In this document: positions 28,801-36,875 of the stretch, piece by piece
How the letters are laid out: the number at the start of each line of letters is the position of its first letter
How positions within the stretch are numbered: the stretch's first letter is position 1
From: Bacteroidales bacterium
GTDB taxonomy: Bacteria; Bacteroidota; Bacteroidia; Bacteroidales; UBA1556
Direction of reading: 5' to 3'
Length of the DNA: 64,000 nucleotides
Assembly (NCBI GenBank): GCA_023146135.1
Contig: JAGLCR010000002.1
Coordinates: forward strand, 19,868 to 83,867
Position numbers and translations under genes: made by a program
Notes under the pieces: generated by a model
Seen by the model: only the letters and a program-made list of their open reading frames with translations
Database searches by the model: none
What the model was told of the DNA's origin: nothing

Positions 28801-29043
28801 TACATCATTTATGTAAAGTAAAGCAACCTTTACCCCTTTTGCATTATTACCAGTAATAAAAAGGTCTAGATATCCATCATTATTTACATCAGCACTAGTT
28901 GTAGCCCCAGCATATGCTCCTGCAAAAGTTGTAATATTTTGCGGTGCAGGAGGAGGTGCAGGAATTTGTTTAAAAGAGATATTCTGTCCAAAACTAATAT
29001 TGAAAGCAAGGACTAGCAATAGTGATAATAGGCTATTTTTCAT
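25810..29043 (-). CDS. giant secreted FG-GAP/VCBS-repeat protein with T9SS signal
   Basis: Start at ATG 29041-29043 (MKNSLLSLLLVLAFNISFGQ); 1077 residues. About sixteen ~55-residue FG-GAP/VCBS repeats with the Ca-binding pattern ADIDxDxDxDxxxxG alternate with KLYxNNGSGxFT, forming propeller-like blades. Then come three CDSxTWIDGxTY repeats like those of the neighbouring giant, and a T9SS domain (IFPNPTKGIVNIE to KTFRLVIR). The integrin-like repeats suggest calcium-dependent adhesion or scaffolding on the cell surface. The repeats are near-identical at places, so assembly errors or slippage are possible. Confidence 0.9.
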   Translation of the reverse strand: MKNSLLSLLLVLAFNISFGQNISFKQIPAPPPAPQNITTFAGAYAGATTSADVNNDGYLDLFITGNNAKGVKVALLYINDVSGNLTRVLGTPFIGVVNSAIATADINGDGNIDVLISGKNTSNQLITKLYTNNGSGGFSLDPTTVFEGLEGGTIDFCDVDSDGDQDVLITGRNSSWQRITKLYTNNGSGTFTLVSGTPFSGVESSAVAFVDIDNDLDQDVLITGYKSYNHPVSHLYKNNGSGIFTASSASTIDSVYNSSIAFADIDNDGDMDLLLAGDTTVQNPVTQLYSNNGSGIFTKVLGTSFIGINSGDVAFIDIDNDNDQDIFITGDLANKVTKLYSNNGNGVYTATAGDPFVAVGNSSIAVGDFDNDNDQDIFLMGDGGNMKKFSSLYVNNGTGVFTLALGTPFEGVYNGKIAYADIDNDGDQDVFIGGWHYNSTYQSKLYINNGNGTYKVDTLNIFDSLFCSSVAFADIDGDSDMDLIYSGQNNSGSRVTKLLVNNGSGVFSLVSSTPFSAMDCSSIAFADIDGDTDLDLLLCGANSTALANSLLYTNNGSGVFTLKTNTSLINVDQSAVAFADIDGDNDQDLLITGHNNNYPNVYAKLYTNNGTGTFTLVSGNPFYNAKEGAVAFADIDGDNDMDVLISGQHGSGLKLSRLYTNNGSGTFSFVPYTPFENVYKSAISIADIDNDNDMDILISGTSSTYKATTKLYINNGSGSFSYQQGMPFDSLFTGSIIFLDINNDNDKDIIIAGKNWQDHYCAKLYRNESSTSYGTDIIVACDSLTWIDGITYYASNSTATDTLTNSIGGDSIIILNLTISNTTVNTEVHIACDSFTWVNGQTYTSSNNTAIDTLSSIWGCDSILLLDLTIHTSSFGIDTVVACDSFTWIDGQTYTSNNNTAIDTLSSIWGCDSIIRLNLTINTIDTALLIVDPTITAKQNGATYQWLDCGNNYALIPNANSQAFTAVINGSYAVEITKNTCIDTSSCISIVSASIDDNEIFKKVNIFPNPTKGIVNIELGSLRDVTVKVYNASGQLVFQNNNINTPRYTFKLTESPGLYHIEILTDGIKKTFRLVIR

Positions 29044-29340
29044 TTCAAAACGGTTTATAATCATTGAAAACAAAATTAACTAATAAACATAATATCAACT
29101 TATTATAATATTGAATTAAGTGCATTGAATCATTAAAGTTCGTTAGCTTCATATTAAGCACAAATCTAATATATTTATTGGAATAGTCCAATTAATTTGT
29201 GATTTACCACATTTTTATTAGCTGTGGGAAAACTAATTTCCTTGGCATGTACTAAGATAAAAGGCATAAAAAAAATAGCTTGGCAATAATTAAGCAAAAA
29301 ATCATTTTCTTTGCACTTCAAAATTCAAATAGTAAAGATT

Positions 29341-30309
29341 ATGGCAAAAATATTAGGAATGGGAAACGCATTGGTGGATATGTTAATCCAAATTGATGAT
29401 GATAGTTTCCTTGAAAAGAATAATCTCCCAAAAGGCGGAATGCAATTAGTAGATTGGGAAACAGCAGATGGTGTTTTGGCAATGAGCAAAGGTTTTGAGC
29501 GTAGTCAAGCCTCAGGTGGATCAGCAGCAAATACTATTCATGGCCTAGCAAAGCTTGGTGTAAAAACAGGCTTTATTGGAAAAGTAGGAAAAGATGAGAT
29601 TGGTCGTTTTTTCAAAAACGATTTATTGGATGCGAAAGTAAATCCAGAATTAGCCGAAAGTGATAGTAAATCAGGCGTTGCTGTGGCATTAGTTAGCCCT
29701 GACTCGGAACGTACCTTTGCAACTTTTTTAGGAGCTGCAGTGGAAATATCAGCAGAGGATTTAACATCGGATATGTTTGCTGGATACGACTATTTCCATA
29801 TTGAGGGTTATTTGGTGCAAAACTATGCGCTGATTGAACGCGCTGTAATCCTTGCCAAAGAGAATGGCTTGAAAGTGAGTTTAGACCTTGCTAGTTATAA
29901 TGTTGTTGAAGATAACTTGGAGTTTTTGCAACGTATTGTAAAAGACTATGTGGATATTGTTTTTGCCAATGAGGAAGAAGCAAAGGCATTTACAGGTAAA
30001 GAACCAGAGGAGGCATTGCACGCCATTGCTGAAGTTGCAGAATACGCAATTGTAAAAATTGGCAGTAAAGGCTCTATGGTAAAGCATCAAGGAAACGTTT
30101 TTACGACAGGAGTTATTGAGGCTAAAAGCATTGATACTACTGGTGCAGGTGATTTGTATGCCTCTGGATTTCTTTTTGGATTACATAAAGGTTTAAACTT
30201 GGACGAAGCAGCACGCATTGGTTCTATTACTGCTGGAAATGTAATTGAAGTTATTGGTGCTAAGATGAATAATGAGCGCTGGACACGTATTTATGATATG
30301 ATTGGATAA
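29341..30309 (+). CDS. PfkB-family sugar/nucleoside kinase (adenosine kinase-like)
   Basis: Start at ATG 29341 (MAKILGMGNALVDML); 322 residues. Ribokinase-family signatures are present: GGSAANTIHGLAKLG (about residue 59) and DTTGAGDLYASGFLFGL near the C-terminus, with the anion-hole Asp in GAGD. Bacteroidetes proteins of this length and opening are usually annotated as adenosine or nucleoside kinases. The exact acceptor is not readable. It has its own terminator and lies alone between the giant gene and the EF-G paralogue. Confidence 0.88.
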   Translation: MAKILGMGNALVDMLIQIDDDSFLEKNNLPKGGMQLVDWETADGVLAMSKGFERSQASGGSAANTIHGLAKLGVKTGFIGKVGKDEIGRFFKNDLLDAKVNPELAESDSKSGVAVALVSPDSERTFATFLGAAVEISAEDLTSDMFAGYDYFHIEGYLVQNYALIERAVILAKENGLKVSLDLASYNVVEDNLEFLQRIVKDYVDIVFANEEEAKAFTGKEPEEALHAIAEVAEYAIVKIGSKGSMVKHQGNVFTTGVIEAKSIDTTGAGDLYASGFLFGLHKGLNLDEAARIGSITAGNVIEVIGAKMNNERWTRIYDMIG

Positions 30310-30330
30310 AAGATTATCGAAGATTTATTA

Positions 30331-30373
30331 AGCCGCCATTTCACAATATGATATTGTGTTGGCGGCTTTTTTT
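30331..30373 (+). terminator. Rho-independent terminator of the PfkB-family kinase gene
   Basis: AGCCGCCA and TGGCGGCT arms enclose an inner ACAATA/TATTGT hairpin, followed by seven T. 21 bp after the stop codon. Confidence 0.9.
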
Positions 30374-30577
30374 ATTGTGATTAAGATATTTTAGAAAATG
30401 GTTAATTCCATAACTGAAAAAGTCTGAATGACATAGCTTATTTATACTGAATATAAGTAGTGATAGGCTAATCTAATCAGAAAATTTCATACATTTACGG
30501 CTCTTTTAGAAGAACTAACACAGCTTTTAAAAGAATAAACACAAAACACATTATATAAACACAAAAAATATAAGCAT

Positions 30578-32707
30578 ATGAAAGTTTTTCAAGCCAACGA
30601 GATTAAAAATATTGCCTTGGTTGGCGGGGCGAAAGCAGGAAAGACCACACTGGCTGAGGCCATGCTTTTCGAAGGAGGATCAATTAAACGCCGTGGTACA
30701 GTGGATGACAAAAATACTGTTTCTGATTATCGAGATATAGAGCTCGACAAAGGACAATCAGTTGTGTCAACCATTATGCATACGGTTTACGAAGGAGTTA
30801 AAATTAATATTATTGACACTCCAGGTACTGCTGATTATGTGGGAGAAGTGGCTACAGGTTTAAGTGTTGCAGATACAGCACTCTTGGTTGTTGATGCACA
30901 TGAAGGCGTTGATGTGGGAGTAGAAATAGGATGGCGAAATACCCAAAGCCGAAATACTCCAACCGTTTTTATTATTAATAAAATAGATCATGAAAAATCT
31001 AATTTCGAAGAAACATTAACACAGCTAAAAGCTGCTTTTGGCGATAAAGTAACTGTTGCACAGTACCCTGTAAATCAAGGTGTCGATTTTGATACTGTTA
31101 TTGATTTGGTGTACATGAAGCAAATTAAGTACAAAAAAGGGGGCGGAGATGCTGAGATTACAGATATACCTGACTCAGAGAAAGCAAAAGCAGAAGAGCT
31201 TGAAAGGGCTTTAATTGAAGCTGCTGCAGAAGGCTCAGAAGAATTGATGGAAACCTATTTTGAGAATGATACGCTGACCATTGATCAACTGCGCGAAGGA
31301 ATACGTTTGGGAATTGCCAAGCGAGCATACTTTCCTGTATTTATCACTTCGGCTAAAGAGTGCATTGGAGCGGGTCGTATATTGGAATTTATTAATAAAT
31401 CAGGACCACTACCAAAGCGTCGATATCGCAAAGGAAGTGATGATGTAAAATATAACAGTAATCCAGATGATCCTACAACATTGTTTGTTTTCAAAACAGA
31501 AATGGAGCCGCATCTTGGAGAAATATCTTATTTCCGCGTTTATGGAGGTCATGTAGAAGAAGGAATGGATTTGATTAATTCAAATACTGGAAACAAAGAA
31601 CGTTTGTCACAATTACTAGTTAGTACAGGTAAAAATCGTGAAAAAGTTACCACTTTGTGTGCTGGAGATATTGGAGCTGCTATTAAACTAAAGGAAACTC
31701 ATAGCAATCAAACACTGGTAGATGCATCACATAAAAATACGGTATTAGCACCCATTGTATATCCAGCCCCTATATATTCAGTAGCTATTAAAGCAGATAA
31801 CTCCAGTGATGACGAGAAAATGGGATTGGTGCTTAATGAGATGCATAAAAGCGATCCTTCATTACGTGTTGGTTATTCGCGAGAGTTGAAGCAGCTGATT
31901 GTTGAAGGTATGGGAGAGCAGCATATCAATATTGCCAAATGGTATTTTGATAAGGTTCATAAAATTCCATTCCATTTTGAAACACCAAAAATTCCGTATC
32001 GTGAAACAATAACAAAATCAGCAATGGCCGATTATCGACATAAAAAACAGTCGGGTGGATCTGGTCAGTTTGGTGAAGTTCATATTATGATAAAGCCATA
32101 TACTGAAGACTATACTGACCCAGATGAGTATAATGTTCGTGGCACTGACGTGCATGAATTACCATGGGGCGGAAAATTGATTTTCAAGAACTGTATTGTT
32201 GGAGGAGCCATCGACACTCGTTTCCTTCCAGCTATTATGAAAGGGCTTATGGAGCGTATGGACCAAGGTCCTTTAACGGGTTCCTATGCACGTGATATTA
32301 TTGTATATGTATATGATGGAAAAATGCACCCTGTTGATTCTAACGAAATTTCATTTAAGCTAGCTGGACGTCATGCTTTTAGTACTGCATTTAAGAATGC
32401 TGCACCAAAAATTATGGAGCCAATTTATGATGTATCGGTACTTGTGCCTGAGGATATGATGGGTAATGTAATGACTGACCTTCAAGGCCGTCGTGCCATT
32501 ATTATGGGTATGGAATCCAAAGGTCATATGCAACAAATCAATGCACGTGTACCTTTAGCCGAAATGAATCGGTATAGCACTGCCATGAGTTCCTTGACTT
32601 CAGGTCGTGGAACATTTAGCATGACTTATGCTGAATATGAGCAGGTGCCTAGCGACGTGCAAAAAATACTGCTTAAGAAATATGAGGAAGAAGAGGATGA
32701 AGATTAA
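30578..32707 (+). CDS. EF-G-like translational GTPase paralogue (EF-G2 type), catalytic His absent
   Basis: 709 residues with all five EF-G domains. The G domain is atypical. The P-loop is VGGAKAGKTTL rather than AHIDAGKTT. Switch I has LDKGQSVVST where EF-G has ERGITI. Switch II is DTPGTADYVG with Thr84 in place of the catalytic His of DTPGH. NKID is kept. The start MKVFQANEIKNIALVG and these changes resemble the second EF-G of Bacteroides, reported to support translation without GTP hydrolysis. It is preceded by AT-rich DNA without a clear promoter and followed by a terminator. The normal fusA is not in the window. Confidence 0.85.
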   Translation: MKVFQANEIKNIALVGGAKAGKTTLAEAMLFEGGSIKRRGTVDDKNTVSDYRDIELDKGQSVVSTIMHTVYEGVKINIIDTPGTADYVGEVATGLSVADTALLVVDAHEGVDVGVEIGWRNTQSRNTPTVFIINKIDHEKSNFEETLTQLKAAFGDKVTVAQYPVNQGVDFDTVIDLVYMKQIKYKKGGGDAEITDIPDSEKAKAEELERALIEAAAEGSEELMETYFENDTLTIDQLREGIRLGIAKRAYFPVFITSAKECIGAGRILEFINKSGPLPKRRYRKGSDDVKYNSNPDDPTTLFVFKTEMEPHLGEISYFRVYGGHVEEGMDLINSNTGNKERLSQLLVSTGKNREKVTTLCAGDIGAAIKLKETHSNQTLVDASHKNTVLAPIVYPAPIYSVAIKADNSSDDEKMGLVLNEMHKSDPSLRVGYSRELKQLIVEGMGEQHINIAKWYFDKVHKIPFHFETPKIPYRETITKSAMADYRHKKQSGGSGQFGEVHIMIKPYTEDYTDPDEYNVRGTDVHELPWGGKLIFKNCIVGGAIDTRFLPAIMKGLMERMDQGPLTGSYARDIIVYVYDGKMHPVDSNEISFKLAGRHAFSTAFKNAAPKIMEPIYDVSVLVPEDMMGNVMTDLQGRRAIIMGMESKGHMQQINARVPLAEMNRYSTAMSSLTSGRGTFSMTYAEYEQVPSDVQKILLKKYEEEEDED

Positions 32708-32733
32708 TCTTTTTCAGAAAATTTAATTTAAGA

Positions 32734-32761
32734 AGAGCTCCGTTTTGGAGCTCTTTTTTTT
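32734..32761 (+). terminator. Rho-independent terminator of the EF-G paralogue gene
   Basis: AGAGCTCC, loop GTTTT, GGAGCTCT, then a run of T. 27 bp after the stop. Confidence 0.92.
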
Positions 32762-32830
32762 ATTAGGTGTAGTAATATCGGCTTTTTCATAATCAAGAAA
32801 AAACTTATAAAATTTGAGTGTAAAAAAATG

Positions 32831-32838
32831 TATTTTTG
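32831..32838 (+). promoter_or_regulatory. -7 element (TATTTTTG) upstream of the amidophosphoribosyltransferase gene
   Basis: Perfect TAnnTTTG match 35 bp before the start codon. The nearest TTG is 14 bp upstream, shorter than the usual 19. Confidence 0.45.
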
Positions 32839-32873
32839 CCGCTTAGAACAAACGCCCGAAAAATAAACTTCTA

Positions 32874-34772
32874 ATGAGCGAACAGATTAAACATGAGTGC
32901 GGTATCGCATTTGTCCGACTTTTAAAACCTCTTGAGTATTATCGTGAGAAGTATGGAACAAGCTTCTACGGAATTAATAAAATGTATCTCCTGATGGAGA
33001 AGCAGCATAATCGTGGTCAAGATGGTGCTGGTATAGCAAATATTAAAATTGATACCGAGCCAGGAATGAAGTATATTGACCGAGAACGCTCAGTCGATAG
33101 TGCTCCAATCAAGGATATTTTTGCGACTATCTATGAAGAGTACGGTAAAATTAAGGAGCAAGACCCATCATTGCTCGATGATGTAAACTGGCTTAAGAAG
33201 AATGCTCATTTTACAGGAGAGGTTTTTCTAGGACATTTACGCTATGGAACCTTTGGTGATAATAGTGTACATTATTTACATCCATTTATTCGTCATAATA
33301 ACTGGAAAACAAGAAATTTAGTAGTAGCGGGTAATTTTAATCTAACAAATGTAGATGAATTATTTGCCAATCTGATTGAATTGGGTCAGCACCCAATTGA
33401 AACATCGGATACCGTTACAATACTTGAGAAAATAAGCCACTTCTTAGATGAAGATGTGGACAATATATATCAATCACATAAAAACGATACTTCTAAACGT
33501 AAGATGACTGACATCATTGCTGAAGAGATGAATTTGGTTGAAATACTAAAAAAATCATCAAAGCGATGGGATGGAGGATATGCAATGGCAGGAATGATTG
33601 GTCATGGCGATGCATTTATTTTGCGTGATCCAAACGGAATACGCCCGGCTTATTACTATCAAGATGATGAGGTGGTTGTAGCAGCATCGGAACGCCCTGT
33701 TATACAAACAGCTTTTAATGTGCCATTGGAGTCGGTAAAAGAGGTTGCTCCAGGTCATGCTTTAATTGTAAAGATGAATGGTGAAGTTTCGCATGTGGAG
33801 ATTAATGAGCCTCAGGAACGCCTTTCTTGTTCATTTGAGCGCATTTACTTTTCTCGTGGTACCGATTGTGATATATATAAAGAACGTAAGAAACTAGGCC
33901 GCAATTTGGTTCCTCAGATATTGCAGTCAGTGGGACATGATTTACATGATGTGGTTTTCTCCTATATTCCCAATACCGCTTCCGTTGCTTTTCGTGGAAT
34001 GGCCGAGGCGCTATCCGACTACTGCAGTGATGTGAAGCGTGATCAAATAATGAAACTTGATGGTAAAGGAAGTATTGAAGAAATTGAAGAGATTCTTAGG
34101 AAAAAACCTCGTATCGAAAAAATTACCGTGAAGGATGTGAAAATGCGCACCTTTATCACTCAAGATAATCAACGTGACGACTTAGTGGCACATGTGTATG
34201 ATGTTACTTATGGTGCAGTGAAAAATGATGTGGACACTCTAGTTATTCTTGACGATTCAATTGTACGTGGAACAACATTAAAACAGAGTATTCTAAGAAT
34301 CTTGGATCGACTTAAGCCCAAGAAAATCGTGGTAGTTTCATCAGCTCCTCAAATACGCTATCCTGATTGTTATGGAATAGATATGGCTAAACTTAATGAC
34401 TTTATTGCTTTTCAAGCTACCATTGCCTTATTAAAAGACCATAAGATGGAGTCGGTGATTAACGCGGTTTATAAAAAAGCAATTGCAGAAGTAGAGAAAC
34501 CCAAAGAAGAGCAGATTAATGTGGTACGTGATATTTATGAACCATTTACAGCCGAGCAGGTTTCAGCTAAGATTAGTGAATTGTTAACACCTAAGGATTT
34601 ACATGCAGAGGTGGAGATTATTTATCAAAGTATAGAATCGCTTCATGAAGCAATTCCAAATGATAGAGGCGACTGGTATTTTACGGGTAAGTATCCCACT
34701 CCAGGCGGCGTAAAAGTCGTAAATCAGTCGTTTATAAATTACATTGAAGGTCGTAATGAGCGTGCATATTAA
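32874..34772 (+). CDS. purF: amidophosphoribosyltransferase, long Bacteroidetes form
   Basis: 632 residues, against ~470-505 for the classical enzyme. The N-terminal glutamine amidotransferase domain has Cys9 (KHECGIAFVRL), preceded by eight residues that would have to be removed to free the nucleophile. It also has RGQDGAG, GHLRYGTFG and GNFNLTN. The phosphoribosyltransferase domain has the PRPP loop VILDDSIVRGTT (near residue 460). Extra length sits between the domains and at the C-terminus. It catalyses the first committed step of purine synthesis, PRPP plus glutamine to phosphoribosylamine. It is monocistronic, with tRNA-Gln downstream. Confidence 0.9.
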   Translation: MSEQIKHECGIAFVRLLKPLEYYREKYGTSFYGINKMYLLMEKQHNRGQDGAGIANIKIDTEPGMKYIDRERSVDSAPIKDIFATIYEEYGKIKEQDPSLLDDVNWLKKNAHFTGEVFLGHLRYGTFGDNSVHYLHPFIRHNNWKTRNLVVAGNFNLTNVDELFANLIELGQHPIETSDTVTILEKISHFLDEDVDNIYQSHKNDTSKRKMTDIIAEEMNLVEILKKSSKRWDGGYAMAGMIGHGDAFILRDPNGIRPAYYYQDDEVVVAASERPVIQTAFNVPLESVKEVAPGHALIVKMNGEVSHVEINEPQERLSCSFERIYFSRGTDCDIYKERKKLGRNLVPQILQSVGHDLHDVVFSYIPNTASVAFRGMAEALSDYCSDVKRDQIMKLDGKGSIEEIEEILRKKPRIEKITVKDVKMRTFITQDNQRDDLVAHVYDVTYGAVKNDVDTLVILDDSIVRGTTLKQSILRILDRLKPKKIVVVSSAPQIRYPDCYGIDMAKLNDFIAFQATIALLKDHKMESVINAVYKKAIAEVEKPKEEQINVVRDIYEPFTAEQVSAKISELLTPKDLHAEVEIIYQSIESLHEAIPNDRGDWYFTGKYPTPGGVKVVNQSFINYIEGRNERAY

Positions 34773-34864
34773 AAATTTAACAAAAGAAATACTATGTAAT
34801 ATACAGATAATCAGATAATAGTACAATATTGATTAGGATTTTGTATATTTTTCATTCTTTATCT

Positions 34865-34893
34865 TTGAAATATTAAAAAATAGTGTAATTTTG
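34865..34893 (+). promoter_or_regulatory. promoter of tRNA-Gln
   Basis: TTG at 34865-34867 and TAATTTTG at 34886-34893 with an 18-bp spacer, close to the TTG-N19-TAnnTTTG consensus. It is the best-formed promoter in the window. The -7 box ends 19 bp before the tRNA. Confidence 0.75.
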
Positions 34894-34912
34894 CAGTCCC
34901 AATTGGGGGTAC

Positions 34913-34983
34913 TGACCCATTGTGTAAAGGTAGCACTACAGTTTTTGGTACTGTCAGTCAAGGTTCGAATCCTTGTGGGTCAA
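34913..34983 (+). tRNA. tRNA-Gln (anticodon TTG)
   Basis: 71 nt. Acceptor TGACCCA pairs with TGGGTCA, discriminator A. Anticodon stem ACAGT/ACTGT holds TTTTGGT, giving anticodon TTG. T-arm is CAAGG-TTCGAAT-CCTTG. CCA is not encoded. It has a near-consensus promoter and is followed by a structured stretch and a terminator ahead of rimP. Confidence 0.96.
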
Positions 34984-35074
34984 CAAGGGAAAGCCCGAAA
35001 AGCATTCCCTGATGTCGAAAGACATTAATAGAAGGAGATTTGATAGAGAGGGGACATTAGTCCCCTCTTTGTTT
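34984..35074 (+). ncRNA. structured trailer after tRNA-Gln ending in a terminator
   Basis: Three possible stems occur in a row: AGGGAA/TTCCCT (34986-35011), ATGTC-GAAA-GACAT with a GNRA tetraloop (about 35012-35025), and the terminator AGAGGGGAC-ATTA-GTCCCCTCT followed by TTGTTT (35047-35074). There is no open frame of use. It could be the processed trailer of the tRNA transcript or a small RNA cut from it; expression is unknown. Confidence 0.35.
35047..35074 (+). terminator. Rho-independent terminator between tRNA-Gln and rimP
   Basis: Nine-bp perfect stem AGAGGGGAC/GTCCCCTCT, loop ATTA, then TTGTTT. 16 bp before the rimP start, so rimP-nusA-infB either relies on read-through or starts inside this stretch. 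Confidence 0.85.
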
Positions 35075-35090
35075 ATCCAAAAATATTAAT

Positions 35091-35546
35091 ATGATAAGTA
35101 AAAAAAGGGTTGTAGAGCTAATTGAAGAGCGCATTGAAGGTACTGATATCTTCATTGTGAATGTGGATATTAGCACTGGAAATAAAATCTTAATTACGCT
35201 TGATGCAGACCAAGGCTTAAGTATTGAAAAGTGCATGTCGGTGAGTCGTAATGTAGAGCATAATTTGGATCGTGAGGAGGAGGATTTCTCTCTTGAGGTA
35301 GCTTCTTCTGGCTTGAATAATCCTTTACTTTTGCCAAGACAATTTGAAAAGTATATTGGTAAGAAAATCGTAGTTCAAACTAACGATATGGATAAGTTGG
35401 AAGGGATACTTTTGGCTTTTGACGATAAAAGTTTAGACCTTGAATTGGAGTTAAGTAAGAAACAAAAAAAGGCTAAAGTAGAGCCTAAAATGAATATTTC
35501 TTTTGATGAAATAAAAGAAACTAAAGCAGCAATAAGATTTAAATAA
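35091..35546 (+). CDS. rimP: ribosome maturation factor RimP
   Basis: 151 residues. N-terminal alpha/beta domain (VVELIEERI, ILITLDADQGLSIEKCM) with the family motif LEVASSGLNNPLLLPRQFEKYIGK (SSPG-like), then the Sm-like C-terminal barrel. It binds the 30S subunit during assembly. It is the first gene of the conserved rimP-nusA-infB order, 17 bp before nusA. Confidence 0.95.
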   Translation: MISKKRVVELIEERIEGTDIFIVNVDISTGNKILITLDADQGLSIEKCMSVSRNVEHNLDREEEDFSLEVASSGLNNPLLLPRQFEKYIGKKIVVQTNDMDKLEGILLAFDDKSLDLELELSKKQKKAKVEPKMNISFDEIKETKAAIRFK

Positions 35547-35563
35547 TTTTAAAAATATATAAT

Positions 35564-36799
35564 ATGGACAGTATCAACCTGGTAGAATCATTTGCCGAAT
35601 TTAAGGAATTCAAAAATATCAATCGCCCTACGATGATGCGTATTTTGGAAGAGGTGTTTCGTAATACATTACTTAAAACATATGGCACAGACGATAATTA
35701 TGATATTATTGTAAATGTTGATAAGGGTGACCTAGAGATATGGCGTTTTCGTCAAGTTGTTGAGGATGGAGCTGTAGAAGATGAAAATCGTGAAATCTCA
35801 TACTCTGATGCCGTTAAAATTGAACCTGATTTTGAAGTGGGTGAGGAAGTTTCGGAAGAGGTGAAGTTGACAGATTTTGGTCGACGTGAAGTATTAACTA
35901 TCCGCCAAAATCTGGTAGCAAAAATTCAAGAGTTTGAGCGTGATAATGAATTCAAAAAATATAAGGACCGCATTGGAGATATCGTTTCTGGTGAGGTTTA
36001 TCAAATTTGGAAAAAAGAAATATTGATTCTTGATGATGAAGGAATTGAATTGATTCTTCCAAAAACTGAGCAAATTCCTTCTGATTTCTTTAGAAAAGGT
36101 GATAATATTCGTGCCATAGTTTTGAAGATTGAAACAAGAAATAATAATCCAGTAATTGTTCTTTCTCGTACCTCTCCAATTTTCCTTGAGCGATTATTTG
36201 AAATGGAAGTTCCTGAAATTTTTGATGGACTAATTACTATCAAAAATATTGTGCGTGAGCCAGGTGAACGTGCCAAGGTTTCTGTAGAATCCTATGATGA
36301 TCGTATCGACCCAGTAGGTGCTTGTGTGGGAATGAAAGGTTCACGTATTCACGGTATTGTTCGTGAATTGCGTAATGAGAATATCGACGTAATTAATTTT
36401 ACCAACAATATGAGCTTGTATATCCAACGCTCCTTAAGCCCTGCAAAAATTACATCCATCGTGTTGAATGATGATGAAATGCACGCAGAGGTTTACTTGA
36501 AGCCTGATCAGGTATCATTGGCTATTGGTAAAGGTGGGCATAATATTAAATTGGCAGGTAAACTTACAGGTTACGAAATTGATGTGTATCGCGATAGTGA
36601 AGAGGATATGGAGGATGTGGACTTGAACGAGTTTTCTGATGAAATTGATGCATGGATAATCGAGGAGTTCAGAAATGTGGGTTGTGATACCGCCAAAAGT
36701 GTATTAGATATTGGTGTTGAGGAGTTGGTACGACGTACCGACCTTGAAGAGGAAACCGTAAAATCAGTAGTTGATATCCTTAAGTCGGAATTCGAATAA
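35564..36799 (+). CDS. nusA: transcription termination/antitermination protein NusA
   Basis: 411 residues. It has an N-terminal RNA polymerase-binding domain (to ~125), an S1 domain (GDIVSGEVYQIWKKEILILD, about 137-200) and two KH domains (VGACVGMKGSRIHGIVREL and the GGHNIKLAGKLTGYEIDVY segment). A single helix-hairpin-like C-terminal part follows, shorter than the E. coli protein. It modulates RNA polymerase pausing, termination and rRNA antitermination. It sits between rimP and infB as in most bacteria. Confidence 0.97.
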   Translation: MDSINLVESFAEFKEFKNINRPTMMRILEEVFRNTLLKTYGTDDNYDIIVNVDKGDLEIWRFRQVVEDGAVEDENREISYSDAVKIEPDFEVGEEVSEEVKLTDFGRREVLTIRQNLVAKIQEFERDNEFKKYKDRIGDIVSGEVYQIWKKEILILDDEGIELILPKTEQIPSDFFRKGDNIRAIVLKIETRNNNPVIVLSRTSPIFLERLFEMEVPEIFDGLITIKNIVREPGERAKVSVESYDDRIDPVGACVGMKGSRIHGIVRELRNENIDVINFTNNMSLYIQRSLSPAKITSIVLNDDEMHAEVYLKPDQVSLAIGKGGHNIKLAGKLTGYEIDVYRDSEEDMEDVDLNEFSDEIDAWIIEEFRNVGCDTAKSVLDIGVEELVRRTDLEEETVKSVVDILKSEFE

Positions 36800-36875
36800 G
36801 AAATTGAGCATTACTGAAAGCAAAACAACTAATACATTTATTAATAAGCCAATACTCAAAGTTTAAAACAATAAT

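Noticed and set aside
25810..29043. FG-GAP repeats as a CRISPR or DNA tandem array
   Set aside because: The periodicity (~165-170 bp) is protein-level repeat structure in one open frame, not short repeats with spacers.
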